A stretch of 64,000 nucleotides of DNA, taken from Branchiostoma floridae. Taxonomy: Eukaryota; Chordata; Leptocardii; Amphioxiformes; Branchiostomatidae. The position numbers and the translations under genes were made by a program. This document shows, piece after piece, positions 43,301 through 54,100 of this stretch (position 1 is its first letter; every line of letters starts with the position of its first letter). The notes under the pieces are model-generated. The model searched no databases. It was not told the origin of the DNA and worked only from the letters and a program-made list of their open reading frames with translations. The stretch is taken from assembly GCF_000003815.2 (NCBI RefSeq), contig NC_049980.1, positions 18,345,681-18,409,680 of the forward strand, read 5' to 3'.

Positions 43301-44694
43301 GTTTGAGCCTTTAAGTATAAAACTGCAGAAACTTTTTTAATCCCTTGGGAATCAGCTAATTTGCATATTGTCACGCGCAGATTTATCACGCGCAACTTTT
43401 CACGCGCAACTTTTTCACGCGCACAAAACCCCATCCCGTATAATTTGAGGTCCTGTGATTTTTCAGTGCAAAATATAACAGGAATATTACGTCGATGAAG
43501 GTAATAGGCTACGCCAAAAAGCAGTTACTCAAGTAACTGGATATGATTTTGGAAACGGTCAGACGTTTCAGATTGCATCCACTGTCTTTCGTCAGTGACA
43601 CTGTGACTTTCATCAGTGACTATAGCTGTAGTCACTGATGAAAGATAGTGGATGTTATCCGTTTCCAAAATCATATCCAGTTACTAGCTGGGGCAACGAC
43701 GCAAGAAGAAAATCGTAATATTTTGGCGTTATTTTCTTTGCGACGTTGGGGCGGAGCCCATAGGGCTAAACGGTATTTGCGTATCCGTTCCGTGGACCTT
43801 TTCCTCCGGTTTTCTGCACGTCCCTAGCTTCCCTGGAGTCTTGCCTACTGCGCCGTGGTGTTTGCCGTCTTCAAAACCCCTTGAGTACTCCACAACGTGA
43901 CCTGTTACAAACATTCCTCATTGTTTTTACAAATCGGGGCGCCATTTTGGCTGTTCGGCAGCGCTCCCCGAAATCTTCCGAAGCGTTGTCGGTCATGTTC
44001 GGTGGTGGTTCGGCCATAAAACGGGAAGCTCGGAATCGCGACCGAAAGGTACCCGAACATGACCGACAGCGCTTCGGAAGATTTCGCGCAGTAGGCAAGA
44101 CTCCAGGGAAGCCAGGGACGTGCAGAAAACCGGAGGAAAAGGTATCTCCACGGAACGGATACGCAAATACCGTTTAGCCCTATGGGCTCCACCCCAACGT
44201 CGCAAAGACAATAACGCCAAAATATTACTAGTACGATTTTCTTCTTGCGTCGTTGCCCCAGCTAATCCAGTTACTAGCTGCTGCTTTTTGGCATATAACA
44301 GGAATATCAGTTTTGTGAAAGGAAATCTCAGTAAAAGAAAAATAATTTATTCGGTTACCAGTGCTGAACTTGGGGCGGAGCAGGTTATCCAGTAGTGAAA
44401 CCGCCGTCAGCACTGGAACCGAGTGCTGAATAACAAAATCCTCGTCCTTGTAAATCGTGGCTAACCGCCTCGTCTAAGCTTACGTAGTGTCGCCCTCCCA
44501 CAAAATACAGTATAAAATTATATGCTACGGCGAAATAAATTGACATGCGGCGCTTTGGTCATCAATAAAACCTACTTCAAAACAAATTCCATCCATCTGT
44601 ACTAGCGGAATTTCATACTTTACATCAAGAAGGTCTCAATGAAAGAAAGTAAATGTATTTCATGCAAGTCCGACATACCCAAGGGCGCAGCCAT
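40345..44694 (-). CDS. MRPS11: Mitochondrial small ribosomal subunit protein uS11m
   Basis: Component of the mitoribosome small-subunit platform. Minus-strand exons in transcript order: 44694-44679, 42728-42437, 41941-41814, 41320-41295, 41117-41043, 40673-40608, 40452-40345 (TAA). The total of 711 nt gives 236 residues. The start context is CAAGATGG; exon 1 holds only MAAPL plus one base. An Arg/Leu/Ser-rich N terminus ([17 protein letters not shown]) fits a mitochondrial targeting sequence, followed by an acidic Glu/Gln-rich linker. The uS11 core is clear: [59 protein letters not shown] and the C-terminal RPRKARRI. The plain name rests on the final RPRKAR and GxGPGR motifs plus the N-terminal extension. 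Intron 1 (about 1.95 kb) contains two mobile elements and an N gap. Confidence 0.92.
41295..41320 (-). other. MRPS11: 26-nt micro-exon of MRPS11
   Basis: Encodes only (G)KILAQTTC. It has an AG acceptor (TTCTTCCAG) and a GTAAGT donor, and its phase fits the neighbours exactly (1 nt carried in, none out). Without it the uS11 core loses part of a beta strand and shifts frame. Confidence 0.8.
42805..43442. mobile_element. Inverted-repeat element rich in CGCGTG, split by a 237-N gap
   Basis: The left end has TATAATTGGGAACAGGTTTT then TGCGCGTG. The right end on the minus strand has TTATACGGGATGGGGTTTTG then TGCGCGTG. Both continue with further GCGCGTGA(A) repeats. The similarity is clear but imperfect. 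Lies in MRPS11 intron 1. The N gap (42991-43227) lies inside. Confidence 0.55.
43488..44292. mobile_element. 805-bp foldback element with a perfect 15-bp target duplication
   Basis: ATATAACAGGAATAT occurs at 43473-43487 and again at 44293-44307, exactly flanking the insert. The outer arms match as inverted repeats (GCCAAAAAGCAGTTACTCAA at 43513; reverse of AGCTGCTGCTTTTTGGC at the right). Within the left part is a complete second inverted repeat (AACTGGATATGATTTTGGAA at about 43535 against its reverse near 43665). The main arms, about 43687-43855 against 44090-44275, are near-perfect over about 170 bp. A centre with another inverted pair (CTTCCGAAGCG, CGCTTCGGAAG) joins them. No transposase is encoded. 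It lies in MRPS11 intron 1. Confidence 0.8.
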
Positions 44695-45284
44695 CTTGTT
44701 TTATTCCCTCCGAGGGCAGAAAAACGCGAATAAAGCATAAACTTATGAAAATGATAAAAAGATATAAAATAATTAAATTCTATTATGTAACCATCACAAT
44801 TAATATTTTAACAAACATTTGTGAATATATATTGTTATTCTGTTACCTCTTAAGGTCAAAGGGATCAATTCCTTTTTCATCTCGGCTTGATGCCGTCATT
44901 ACGCGCGAAAGTTTGAACAATGCCAGATGAGAGGCCATGACGGCATGAGGTAGGTCGATCAAGTAGCAAGTCCGACATGCATATAAGAATGAAGACTGCT
45001 GAAATGTAAAGCAATTCATATTTTGCAGAAAAGTGGAGTGATCTATGTTACAAAGCTATTTGCACAGTTTGACAACTTGTGACATTTTTATGAAGAACTT
45101 GAAGAGCGTGGTGGTGGGAGGGGGGTGAGGGGTACCCGGATGGTAGGAGACGGCACTTCAGACACCTTTCTTCGACACAGTGATATTATACAGAAATTGT
45201 GAATTGGGCGAATCGTTTCTATGTATGACCGTAAAATCAGTAGTTCCAGACTCAGAAGATCAGCCCCCATATGTGATGATGATG
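44695..45284. other. MRPS11 upstream region
   Basis: The MRPS11 5' UTR and promoter should lie here on the minus strand; no TATA box is seen. A CCGTCATTACGCGCG / CATGACGGCATG imperfect inverted pair lies near 44890-44950. No plus-strand gene is evident. Ends at a 100-N gap (45285-45384). Confidence 0.4.
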
Positions 45285-45387
45285 NNNNNNNNNNNNNNNN
45301 NNNNNNNNNNNNNNNNNNNNNNNNNNNNNNNNNNNNNNNNNNNNNNNNNNNNNNNNNNNNNNNNNNNNNNNNNNNNNNNNNNNNATC

Positions 45388-46373
45388 CTTACCAAGGAGG
45401 TTATAACATATAACGCTGTGGCTATTGACACACTCAGTGTGCCAATAGCCAAACAGGCTATTGACACACCGAGATGCCAGTCAGCCAATCAGAGCTTGTA
45501 ACGCTCCTTTCCGGCAATATTTTACACAAGCAATAGTTGATTAGACATTGTTCGGAAGATTAGACATTGGAATCTTTGAATCTTGGAATGAACGGACGTA
45601 TTCAAGTTATGCCCTACATCTGGATACCTAATAATACAGCTTTCATCGTGTATGTATGACGTAGCGTAGTGGATAGAGCGTTGACCCGGGAATTCATGAT
45701 ACCAGTTCCGACCCGGTTCGAGTCCGCGCCGGAGTTTTTTTAATTTTTTTTTTTTCAATTTTTCTTGTCCCTTTTTAAACATCCATTTGATATAAGAATA
45801 TTTTATATATGAACAACTTTTAAAGTTTCTGTTAACAATATAAACCAAAAATAACACTGACCACAAAACATGTCATAATTTTCGGCCGTGTGGTTCCGGC
45901 GCTATCGGCAGCGACTCGGAAGAATATTTCTTTCACATTAAAAATAATGGAGGTAAAACAACAACTATAACTTCGCTTCCTTAGTGATATAAGTTTTGAG
46001 GCCGAAAATTCTCCAATATGGCAGGAATTCGTCGGTAAACACAGCTGAAAACGTGTTCCTAACCGATCCAACATGGCTGCCATGATCACATGCGGTGACA
46101 GTAAAACTAGCACCCTATATGATAGCAGATTCCGATGTTTAAAATTGTGCCGTAAACACGTGAAAAAAATCGTATTTTGGGTTGATAATGGACACAGGAT
46201 GCCATTTGTATTTTTCAGAGTGTTGATTGTCAAATATAATCGTAAGATTTCCTCATTTTAGTGGTTTCTATCACTGGGTGTGTCAATAGCCTAACAGGCT
46301 ATCGACACACTCAGTGTGCCAATAGCCTAACAGGCTATTGACACACTCCCTCGCTCAACATATAATCTTGGTA
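45388..46373. mobile_element. About 1-kb element with inverted ends made of CTATTGACACAC repeats
   Basis: The left end reads CTTACCAAGGAGGTTATAAC, then GGCTATTGACACACTCAGTG. The right end, reversed, reads TTACCAAGATTATATGTTG, then several copies of GTGTGTCAATAGCC. So the ends are inverted and carry a shared palindromic satellite (CACACTCAGTGTG). A 100-N gap touches the left end. A tRNA-like sequence lies inside. No transposase frame is seen. Confidence 0.6.
45661..45752 (+). repeat. tRNA-like SINE head with A and B boxes
   Basis: TAGCGTAGTGGATAGAGC fits a Pol III A box and CGGTTCGAGTCC fits a B box at normal spacing, followed by a T run that could stop Pol III. The 5' and 3' ends do not pair as an acceptor stem, so it is not a working tRNA gene. 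Confidence 0.6.
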
Positions 46374-46380
46374 ACACATA

Positions 46381-46587
46381 CTGTAAATGCATTTAAGTTC
46401 GCGGGGATTTAATTTCGCTGTAGCGGTAAAATGGACTTTTCGCGGTGGTTTTAATTTCGCGGTAGCACCATGCACTGTAGTCTCTTACTGTTATGGAAAA
46501 ATGTTCGCGGTGGTTTTAAATTCGCGGTGAAGCGGCGCCGCGTAAACCGCGAACATTAATCCACCGCGAACATTTCTGCATTTACAG
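46381..46587. mobile_element. 207-bp MITE, copy 2 (CTGTAAATGC termini)
   Basis: Starts CTGTAAATGCATTTAAGTTC and ends CATTTCTGCATTTACAG, flanked by TA on each side. It is the reverse-orientation partner of the copy at 15731-15938. The interior repeats TTCGCGGTGGTTTTAA and its complement. Confidence 0.8.
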
Positions 46588-46601
46588 TACATTGCAGAGT
46601 G

Positions 46602-46728
46602 TCTAGACACAGTTTTTCCCAATCTAGACACAGTTTTTCCCAATCTAGACACTGTTTTTCCCAATCTAGACACAGTTTTTCCCAATCTAGATACTGTTTT
46701 TCCCAATCTAGACACAGTTTTTCCTGGG
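46602..46728 (+). repeat. 21-bp minisatellite, six copies
   Basis: TCTAGACACAGTTTTTCCCAA repeats at 46602, 46623, 46644, 46665, 46686 and 46707 with few mismatches, ending in an inverted TTCCTGGGAA. It begins 15 bp after the adjacent MITE. It reads as a 7-residue repeat on the minus strand, which I regard as meaningless. Confidence 0.92.
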
Positions 46729-46739
46729 AAAAACTGAAA

Positions 46740-49700
46740 TGGTAATTTACTGCTGTTATTTAGCTAGTAACAGGTAGTTATTATACACATGAGAGTTTTC
46801 TACTCTTTTTGATGATTCAAGTTGGCAGTGAAGATCAACATCAAACATTGCAATTGTACTGCAGATTCCTGCTGAAAATTCTTGGGAGTGATTATATTTT
46901 CGGTATATAACGTTACCTAATCAATGTTAGAATCTAATGTTCTATCATTGGCTGTCTTGTTGGAGTTTATTTTGAGTTGATAGCATTTGTTGTTGTGCTG
47001 ATTGGTTTTCAATTTCAGTATGATTTTCTGGGACAAATTTATGGGTATGTTTTTTTAAGAATTGTATGAATGTCAATTGTATTCTTTAAGCTGAGTTGGG
47101 CCATTGCCTTCCTCAGCACAGGATATCATTGCAAACTCTGTCCTTAACCATTTGAATTGCTATTAGGCAGGGTTTGACTATCTGTACCTGGTACGGATGC
47201 TACAAAATTGTGTAGATCTGGGATAGTATCTGACCACCCATCCAAGGGACATGAGAATATAGGTAGTCCAACTATGAAAATACAGAAGTTTCAAATATGT
47301 AGGAAACGCCTAAATTGGCGATATGTAACCCTGGTAAAATAAAAATAAACAAATAAGCAAACATGTAGATGTAGATCATATGAGCAATTGAAAATGTAAT
47401 TACTTTATGGCAGTGGAAGCAGCGAGTGTTAAGAAAGTTGCTGTGCTCTTCAGTACTTCAAAAGAATGTCAATGTCTCACTAAATTGGTCAAATTATGAC
47501 AAACCAACCTCATTTGCTTCCCTTTGTTTCTTGATGAATTGCTGGAATAAAATTGTCCAAGTCCATGGAGGGCTTCCCGCAGGAGAGGTATGGGACTTTA
47601 ACCATTCTGCCATGAAATTAAATGATTTAATTGGCCTTGTCTCATTCTGTGGATGATATACAGCTGTGAGGTGCAGGGGGTCTCTATGCCACAGACAATA
47701 TTGTCCCTCGAGAGCACTAAATTCCACCCTTAATATGCATTTGTTAGGCGCCTTAATCTAGAAGTGGCTTTTGTCATGCTCCAATATTGGCATTTTATTT
47801 GCAAATTATGACCTTCTAATGTTTGGTGCTACTCCCTAGGAGCTGGAGTTGCCATTTCTCCAGAATGCTTGCAGTGGTGAGATAAGCAATGGTTACTATG
47901 AAAGTCAGTTTTCCCTGCCAAATAATTAAATGAAAACACTCCAGAAGGGAACTCAATTTTGCTAGACCCCGTCTGCAGTGAGTAGCTTTTAATTAAGAGT
48001 TGCTGATTTGTGCATGCGGCTCCCTCCCTGCTGACAGAGCTGTGCGGTGACGTGCACTGTACATTAATGTTGAAAGGGGCAGACCTGGAAGCGAAGTTAA
48101 TCGGGTAGAATTCGATTGTTCCTTGTTTCAGTGAGGGCAAGTGCTGTGGCAAGTCTGAAACAGGGAACAGTGGACTCACTGGGCTGTGTCCTGCTTAGGT
48201 GTGACAGCAGGCTTAAGTATGACCAAGACCTCCTGCCCTCAATTACTTCTGACTAAAATGTTTGGATTCACAGCCCTTGGAGGAGAGCCTGTGTCGATTG
48301 TCATAACTTGAGTTCAAAAGTTTACAGGTTTTTCAGATGAGGATGATCTTATAAGTCTGTACATGTACTGGTAATGGACTTTGTAAAAATTCATGCATGG
48401 TGAACATGTATGGGCAGACAGAAAGTGTCCATACCTAATGTAATATCTGCACATACAAAATAATTCCATCTAGCTGATTACCACTCGGATATGGCCTCTC
48501 CAATGTGCTAACACAGGTCAAGCATATCCTGGCATGACCGAGTTAAACCTAATAGAGAATCCCCATTCTGGGATGAACAGTAGCCTTCAAACCCATTCCT
48601 ATTAAAGCCAATATTTATTTTAAGGTACCATGCACCCTGGAGGAGTCCCACAGGGGTGTGTCCATCCCAGTCCATCATCAGAACATTGTGCCAAGGTAGG
48701 AAGTAATTGATTGGTAGAATAGAAAGAATGTATTTTGCTCAAGCTGTTCAAGCCATCTATGAAAGTTGGAGAAAGCAGTCTGTTAACTTAATTGTTTTTG
48801 TCATGCAAGCATCATGGCTTTTCATCAATGTTATTTCAAAATTTAGATTCAAGATTAACATATTCAAAATTTTGCATTGTCATTTACATTAACATGGAAT
48901 TGAGCTCAATCTTTTGGTGATTGAACTACAGTTTGTAGGTGTCTTCGTGTCACAACTTTACTTTAGCTGCAGACATATTATGTGATTATGTCAAAGTGGT
49001 ACTATAAATATTGTTATGAAGAAGTTACTGAATTTGAGTTTATATCAATATCACCACATTAACAGGCTTTAGGTTGGTTATTTTATGGTTAATGCTGTTT
49101 TTAGCCATTCATTTCAGGTGGACATGTCCTAATCATCAAAACAATTTCAATTTCCTGATGTTATTTGTATATAACATGCTATTTAATATGTGCACTCATT
49201 AATATGTAGTGAAAGTAATTCTAAAGCTGTCATAATCATTTTTATCAATCCAAGCAAATGTTGTGGGCGTGTCCCTTGGTTTCCATTGATGAATGAGATA
49301 GCATTCCTGCCAGCCAGAAAAACAACATCGTAATTAATGGTGCTGATCAAGGTTGTGACCTTGGGAAAATATTTGTCTTTCCTCATAGTAGATGACAGTC
49401 ATAACGCTTTGCTAATGCTAATATAATTCAAATGCTTGCAAATTATATTTTACGTTATGTCTTTGTTAATTACTATTGTTGGCTACAATAAAGTCAGCAT
49501 CCCTACCCTGGGATTCTTTTTACATCCGTGTCTATAATATAGCCGGTATAAATATCCTTTGGCATAACACAGGCACGCAGCACAGCAGCATTTGGTTATG
49601 TTACACTGAACTCACTTCTAGCCCTCTAGCCTTTAAACATCTAGTTGGTATGGTACTCCTATGGTACTCAATGGCAGTGACTTAAATCCACTCTATTAAA

Positions 49701-49800
49701 GATAGTTCTGGGAAACAAAATTTTGAACATCTGAATAGTGGTTGATAAGTCAGGTCCTGGAAGGTATGGCTATTTCCTGTTCTTCTCTGAGCTGGTATTA
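46740..49800. other. Unannotated single-copy-looking spacer
   Basis: No exon pair, RNA gene or inverted-repeat element found. Between 47400 and 48300 the sequence is unusually free of low-complexity runs and contains several TAATTA/AATTAA cores. Confidence 0.4.
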
Positions 49801-49804
49801 GATA

Positions 49805-50315
49805 AGCAATTGGTACGTCCAAGTGGGCACAGTGAGACCGTGTTCGGCCAGTGACCGAGAGGTTGCGGGTTCGAATCCAGCTGCCGTGTTACCGATCTTG
49901 TGCCCTTGGGAAACGCACTTTACATAGATTTCCTCACTTTACTCAGGTGAAAATGAGTACCTAGCTTTGGCCTGGGGCCGTCCCTCGGATAGGATGTTAA
50001 ATGGAGGTCCCGTGTATGGGGAGAGTCATACCCCATGCACGTTAAAGAACCCCACACTTGCGACGGTGCGGTGTGTGTTGGTGCAAATCCTTCTGTCGGG
50101 AGTTGGTGATTCACTTCAAATTACCCGGATGGAGGCCTGGCGAACCTAGATGTCTCGTATCAGCCACATGGTGAATTACATCATTCACCTGGACTGGAGA
50201 CCTGGCGCATCACCATCTTGTAATTAGCCAGCGAAAGGATATGTCACCCCGTAAGGGGCAGTATAACCCCGTCGTGTGTAAACATGTGCGAACACGTCGA
50301 CCGATGATGATGACG
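49805..50315 (+). repeat. tRNA-derived SINE, about 0.5 kb, ending in GATGATGATG
   Basis: The head carries a Pol III B box (GCGGGTTCGAATCC at about 49866-49879) with an A-box-like GGCCAGTGACCGAGAGG upstream. The body has CCCTTGGGAAACGCACTTTA, TTTCCTCACTTTACTCAGGT, CCGTCCCTCGGATAGGATGT, TGCACGTTAAAGAACCCCAC and CAAATCCTTCTGTCGG. I recognise this body from marine-invertebrate SINEs. The 3' end is a short GATGAT repeat. No protein is encoded. Confidence 0.75.
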
Positions 50316-50989
50316 TCCACCAGTTTATTAGTTACTAGTAAACTAGATGTGAAATAGAAATTCAAGAGCCTGAAAATAACTTGTACTTTGAAAATTGGCA
50401 CTTTATTTCAAGTGCAATAAATGCCCAAGAAAAGGTTTTACCATAGCTTACTTGTTAGATAATGAAATGATTGTTTTGGATTTGGTAGTGAATACTGGAA
50501 ATTCAGGTTCAGGTCCGGACATATTATAGGAAGGAAAATTTTATTGCTTTACAACGCAAATGCAGCCATTGTTGTGCAGTTCCTTGCAGTACCATTTTCT
50601 CCTGATAGTGGTCTCTTAATGAGGATTAGAATAATTTATGTGACATTATGCTTCATTGAAAGCTTTGAATTGAAAGGTCTTTCGTAAAAATTTATCATCT
50701 GTTTAAAAGTCAAACAAAATTTTGCTGTTTGAACTGTGTATATAAACTGATTTAAATCAATGTTTTAAAACTTTTAATCAATGAAAATGTTCTTGCTAAC
50801 GTTATACATGATCAAGGAGGTAGAAAAGATATGATGAAATGTGCCACAAAAAGCATGTGAAGGCACCCTGGCCACTTTCCCGGTTGGAAATGAAAGAAGC
50901 GGGAGGGTTGCACTCTTTTGGTCTTCATCAAAATTACACATCAAAAATCATGAAAAGTAATTCATTCCCTGACATATCCTGTTACAAGG

Positions 50990-51180
50990 TCTGCAGCCCC
51001 CTGCAGTGCCAAAGGAAGGTGATAGAGGGCCCAAATGTCTGTTGCTTCCTTCTGACCACAAGGTTATCAACCCAAACAAATACACCTACCAATATGCCAA
51101 GTATCAAGACAGTACATTTTCTTAAGTTATCATGGTCACACACATGCAGGCACGTCACACACACACACACTCTCACAACA
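50990..51180 (-). repeat. Diverged dispersed repeat next to a (CA)n run
   Basis: CACCTACCAATATGCCAAGT, then CTTAAGTTATCATGGTCACA and a CA run. This has the same layout as the minus-strand copy at 13900-14217, though diverged. A 155-codon frame that spans it (50839-51306) is therefore not credited as a gene. Confidence 0.45.
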
Positions 51181-51199
51181 TACAATCGCTGTAGAAAAC

Positions 51200-54100
51200 A
51201 TAATGTCCTTGGCGAAGGTAGTTATAGAACAAATATGTATGATCCAGCTACAGGCCGACTGTATGTTCTGAATCCCATATACGTGAAAGGCCTTTTGCGA
51301 TCCTAAGATGTACACATGTACTTGATTGTTATTTGAAAGTTTCATTACGTATTTCACTGTTTTCACCATTGTTCTGTCAATGCAGAGTCCCATCAAGGAG
51401 TCTAAGGTGACATCTTGACCTTTAACACTTAACCCAACAGGAGATGCTGTAAACAAGAAGTGATTATACAGGAGACAGCAGGGAAATGGCTTTCTTTCCA
51501 ACCCCTTCCCTACAACCAGCCTGGATTATAAGGATAACAGAGCAAGGCTGGTATGAGGTGAGGAAGCTTTAAGGTTCTGTACTGCTCTCTCGTGTCCTGT
51601 TGTTTTTGTTGTTCTCTTAACTCCTACCTGCAGCTACACATTAAACTGAGCCTACTTTAATCCGCGACTTGGAAAGATCAAGAGATGTCTGCCCAAGATT
51701 ACGATCCATGTTTACACATGCTTAAATGGTATCTGTGTTACTATAAATTTTGACGTCACCTTTTTGTTTCATGAAAATTGTTTTGGTGTCAAGAAAGGGT
51801 CCCGGTAAATGTAATGATTACTATATGCATGTGGAGGGGATTTAAATGAATGATCTGTGAGAATAACAAGTGGAGTTGACAGATTATTTACATGTTTGTT
51901 TTTTTCAAGTGCGTGACAAAAAGAAAAGAGAAGAAGAGTAAAAAGGAAGAGAACAAGAGTTCAATTCTTTTCTTTGGTGAGGGGAATTGGGGCATCTTGC
52001 GAAGGTTTGTAGGTGAATTTTAGTTACTTTGTTTGTAATGATGTAAGCTTTGCCCGAGGACTGACACTGACGTGAGCTGACAGTCACGTGTAATGAAAAC
52101 AAAGCAAGACAAATGTTTCTGGGCCAACCCCTCTGCCATTTGGCACATTAAGATTCCTCGCACAACGTGTTGAACGCCTTGTGAACAATAGCAGCATCAC
52201 CCAAATTTTCAACCGCTCCGAGGGACAATTTGCGTCAGTGGCTCCTACCCTTCCCTGGACGGCAGGTAAAAACAAAGCAGACCACACAAGGTGTAAATGT
52301 TGTCACCTTACGTTTTGTTCACGGTCGGCGGGCGGCGGGTTTGATGTCAGCGTAGAAGGTGAACCTTTGTCTGGGTAATTATAGGGTAGGAATCGTGGAG
52401 CGTTGGACTTGTTGACTTTTCTTTGTGAATAATCCACTAATGTTGACTTAGCACAGTACAATACTTCAACTTAGGAAGGAGTGGTAGGCTTAATCTTGTA
52501 AATCAACTGCAAGTGGATCACTTAAGACACAATTCTTGGAGCATAACCGTTTTCTTTACAAAGAAATCTTGTTTATTTTGATATTGCACGAGAGTCAAAC
52601 CAATTTGATACATTAGTTGTTGGATTCACCATTTTCATATTTTACAAGATCTGAAATGTAGCTGAATACTTGAGAGCAGATGTCAATCTGAGATGATCTA
52701 TTTTGCTTTGCTCTAGTCAGATTATATGTTTGTGATTTTATAATGCAATTTTTGTATAGAAACCATAATTGAAAATTTCTTTTGATTTTTTTTTAAAGAT
52801 AAAGAACCCTATCATTAGATTGATTTGGTGTAGTTTTTCATCATGGTTTTATCGTACTAATACATGTTGGAATCAAGAGGCAAACAGTGTACCAACTGTT
52901 GTTGTAAGCCTAATGAGTTCAACCAAAGGACAACAAACCCAAGTGTTGTCTTCAGCACACTCTCTTCTTCAAACATCCTTGAAATAAACTGAACGTTTTT
53001 ATTGCCATTTTTTACGTGCACTTTAATCATAAAATCATCTTAGACACATTTTGTATAGCTGCTAGTGACTGCACTTAAGTTGCATCTGTTGGGTAGATGT
53101 CTTACACCCCTCTTGTGTTCTAAAAACAAAACTTCTCTGAGGAATATGAACTTAAGACAGATTACATCTCTGTGCAAGTACTTCCATAGGTAAAGTGCAA
53201 ATATAAAAAAATAGGTAGAAGTGCTGCCAAAAAAGGAATACAAATTGTACTGCTAAAGATGTACTCTCTTGTTATTGCCCAGAATGGAGCGAAAAAGTCT
53301 GTATACATTACTGACATCACTGCGGGATATTTTGTGTAACATATTCTAACCTTTACATTTGAGATCATTTGAGAATCAAACAGTGATGACACTCAATCCT
53401 GACAAATTAACTGAAGCTCTGAAGCAGTGTAACACCTGCATGCAGACTGTCTCGTTAAGTGGCACCTTTCGCCATACGTCCGCATGACACATTCGTCGCC
53501 TGAGCGCAAACACTGTAATCTTGCTTGTCATCATGTCGTCTCCTCAATTACAACATTTAATCAATTGTATTTACAGGAACACAATCCCACATGGCCACTG
53601 ATACCTGTTTAGACTAAACGGTTTATTTGACGGCCAACAAAACTGCAGTTGTGGCAACCTTAATGCTGTTGTGGGACACTTCAGAACCAATGTTCCCATA
53701 TCATTTATTCATATACTTCTAGCAATTAGGCAAAATGAGCCGGTCTCTCCTGTACATCGCATTACACTCCAACAATGCAGAGGAAACCATCTTCAGCTTT
53801 TAGTACCTAAGGGTTTCCTGTGGAAGCATTCTGCCTAATTTCACCATAAGAGTTAACAAGAGTTGAATAGGACTCAGGTAATGTTGATCCTTCTTTGCTG
53901 CCGCTGTATTTTTCTTACCAAGTTTTTTTGTGTGACAAGTGTAAAATAATTACATATCCAAGTTCCTACTGTGCCTCAGGTGGTAATACAGTCAAGGTCA
54001 TATTGAAAACAAATGAACTAAAACAACAGTCAAGCAAAAACTTGAAGAAAAATGTGGTGTTGGAATGTTGGAAGGTTAGTTGGAAATAAGTCATGTTCCC

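Noticed and set aside
43729-44395. Several overlapping frames of 60-98 codons
   Set aside because: All lie in the long arms of the foldback element and mirror each other.
45661-45752. Functional tRNA gene
   Set aside because: A and B boxes are present, but no acceptor stem pairs.
50839-51306. 155-residue frame
   Set aside because: Spans a dispersed repeat and CA run; no family resemblance.
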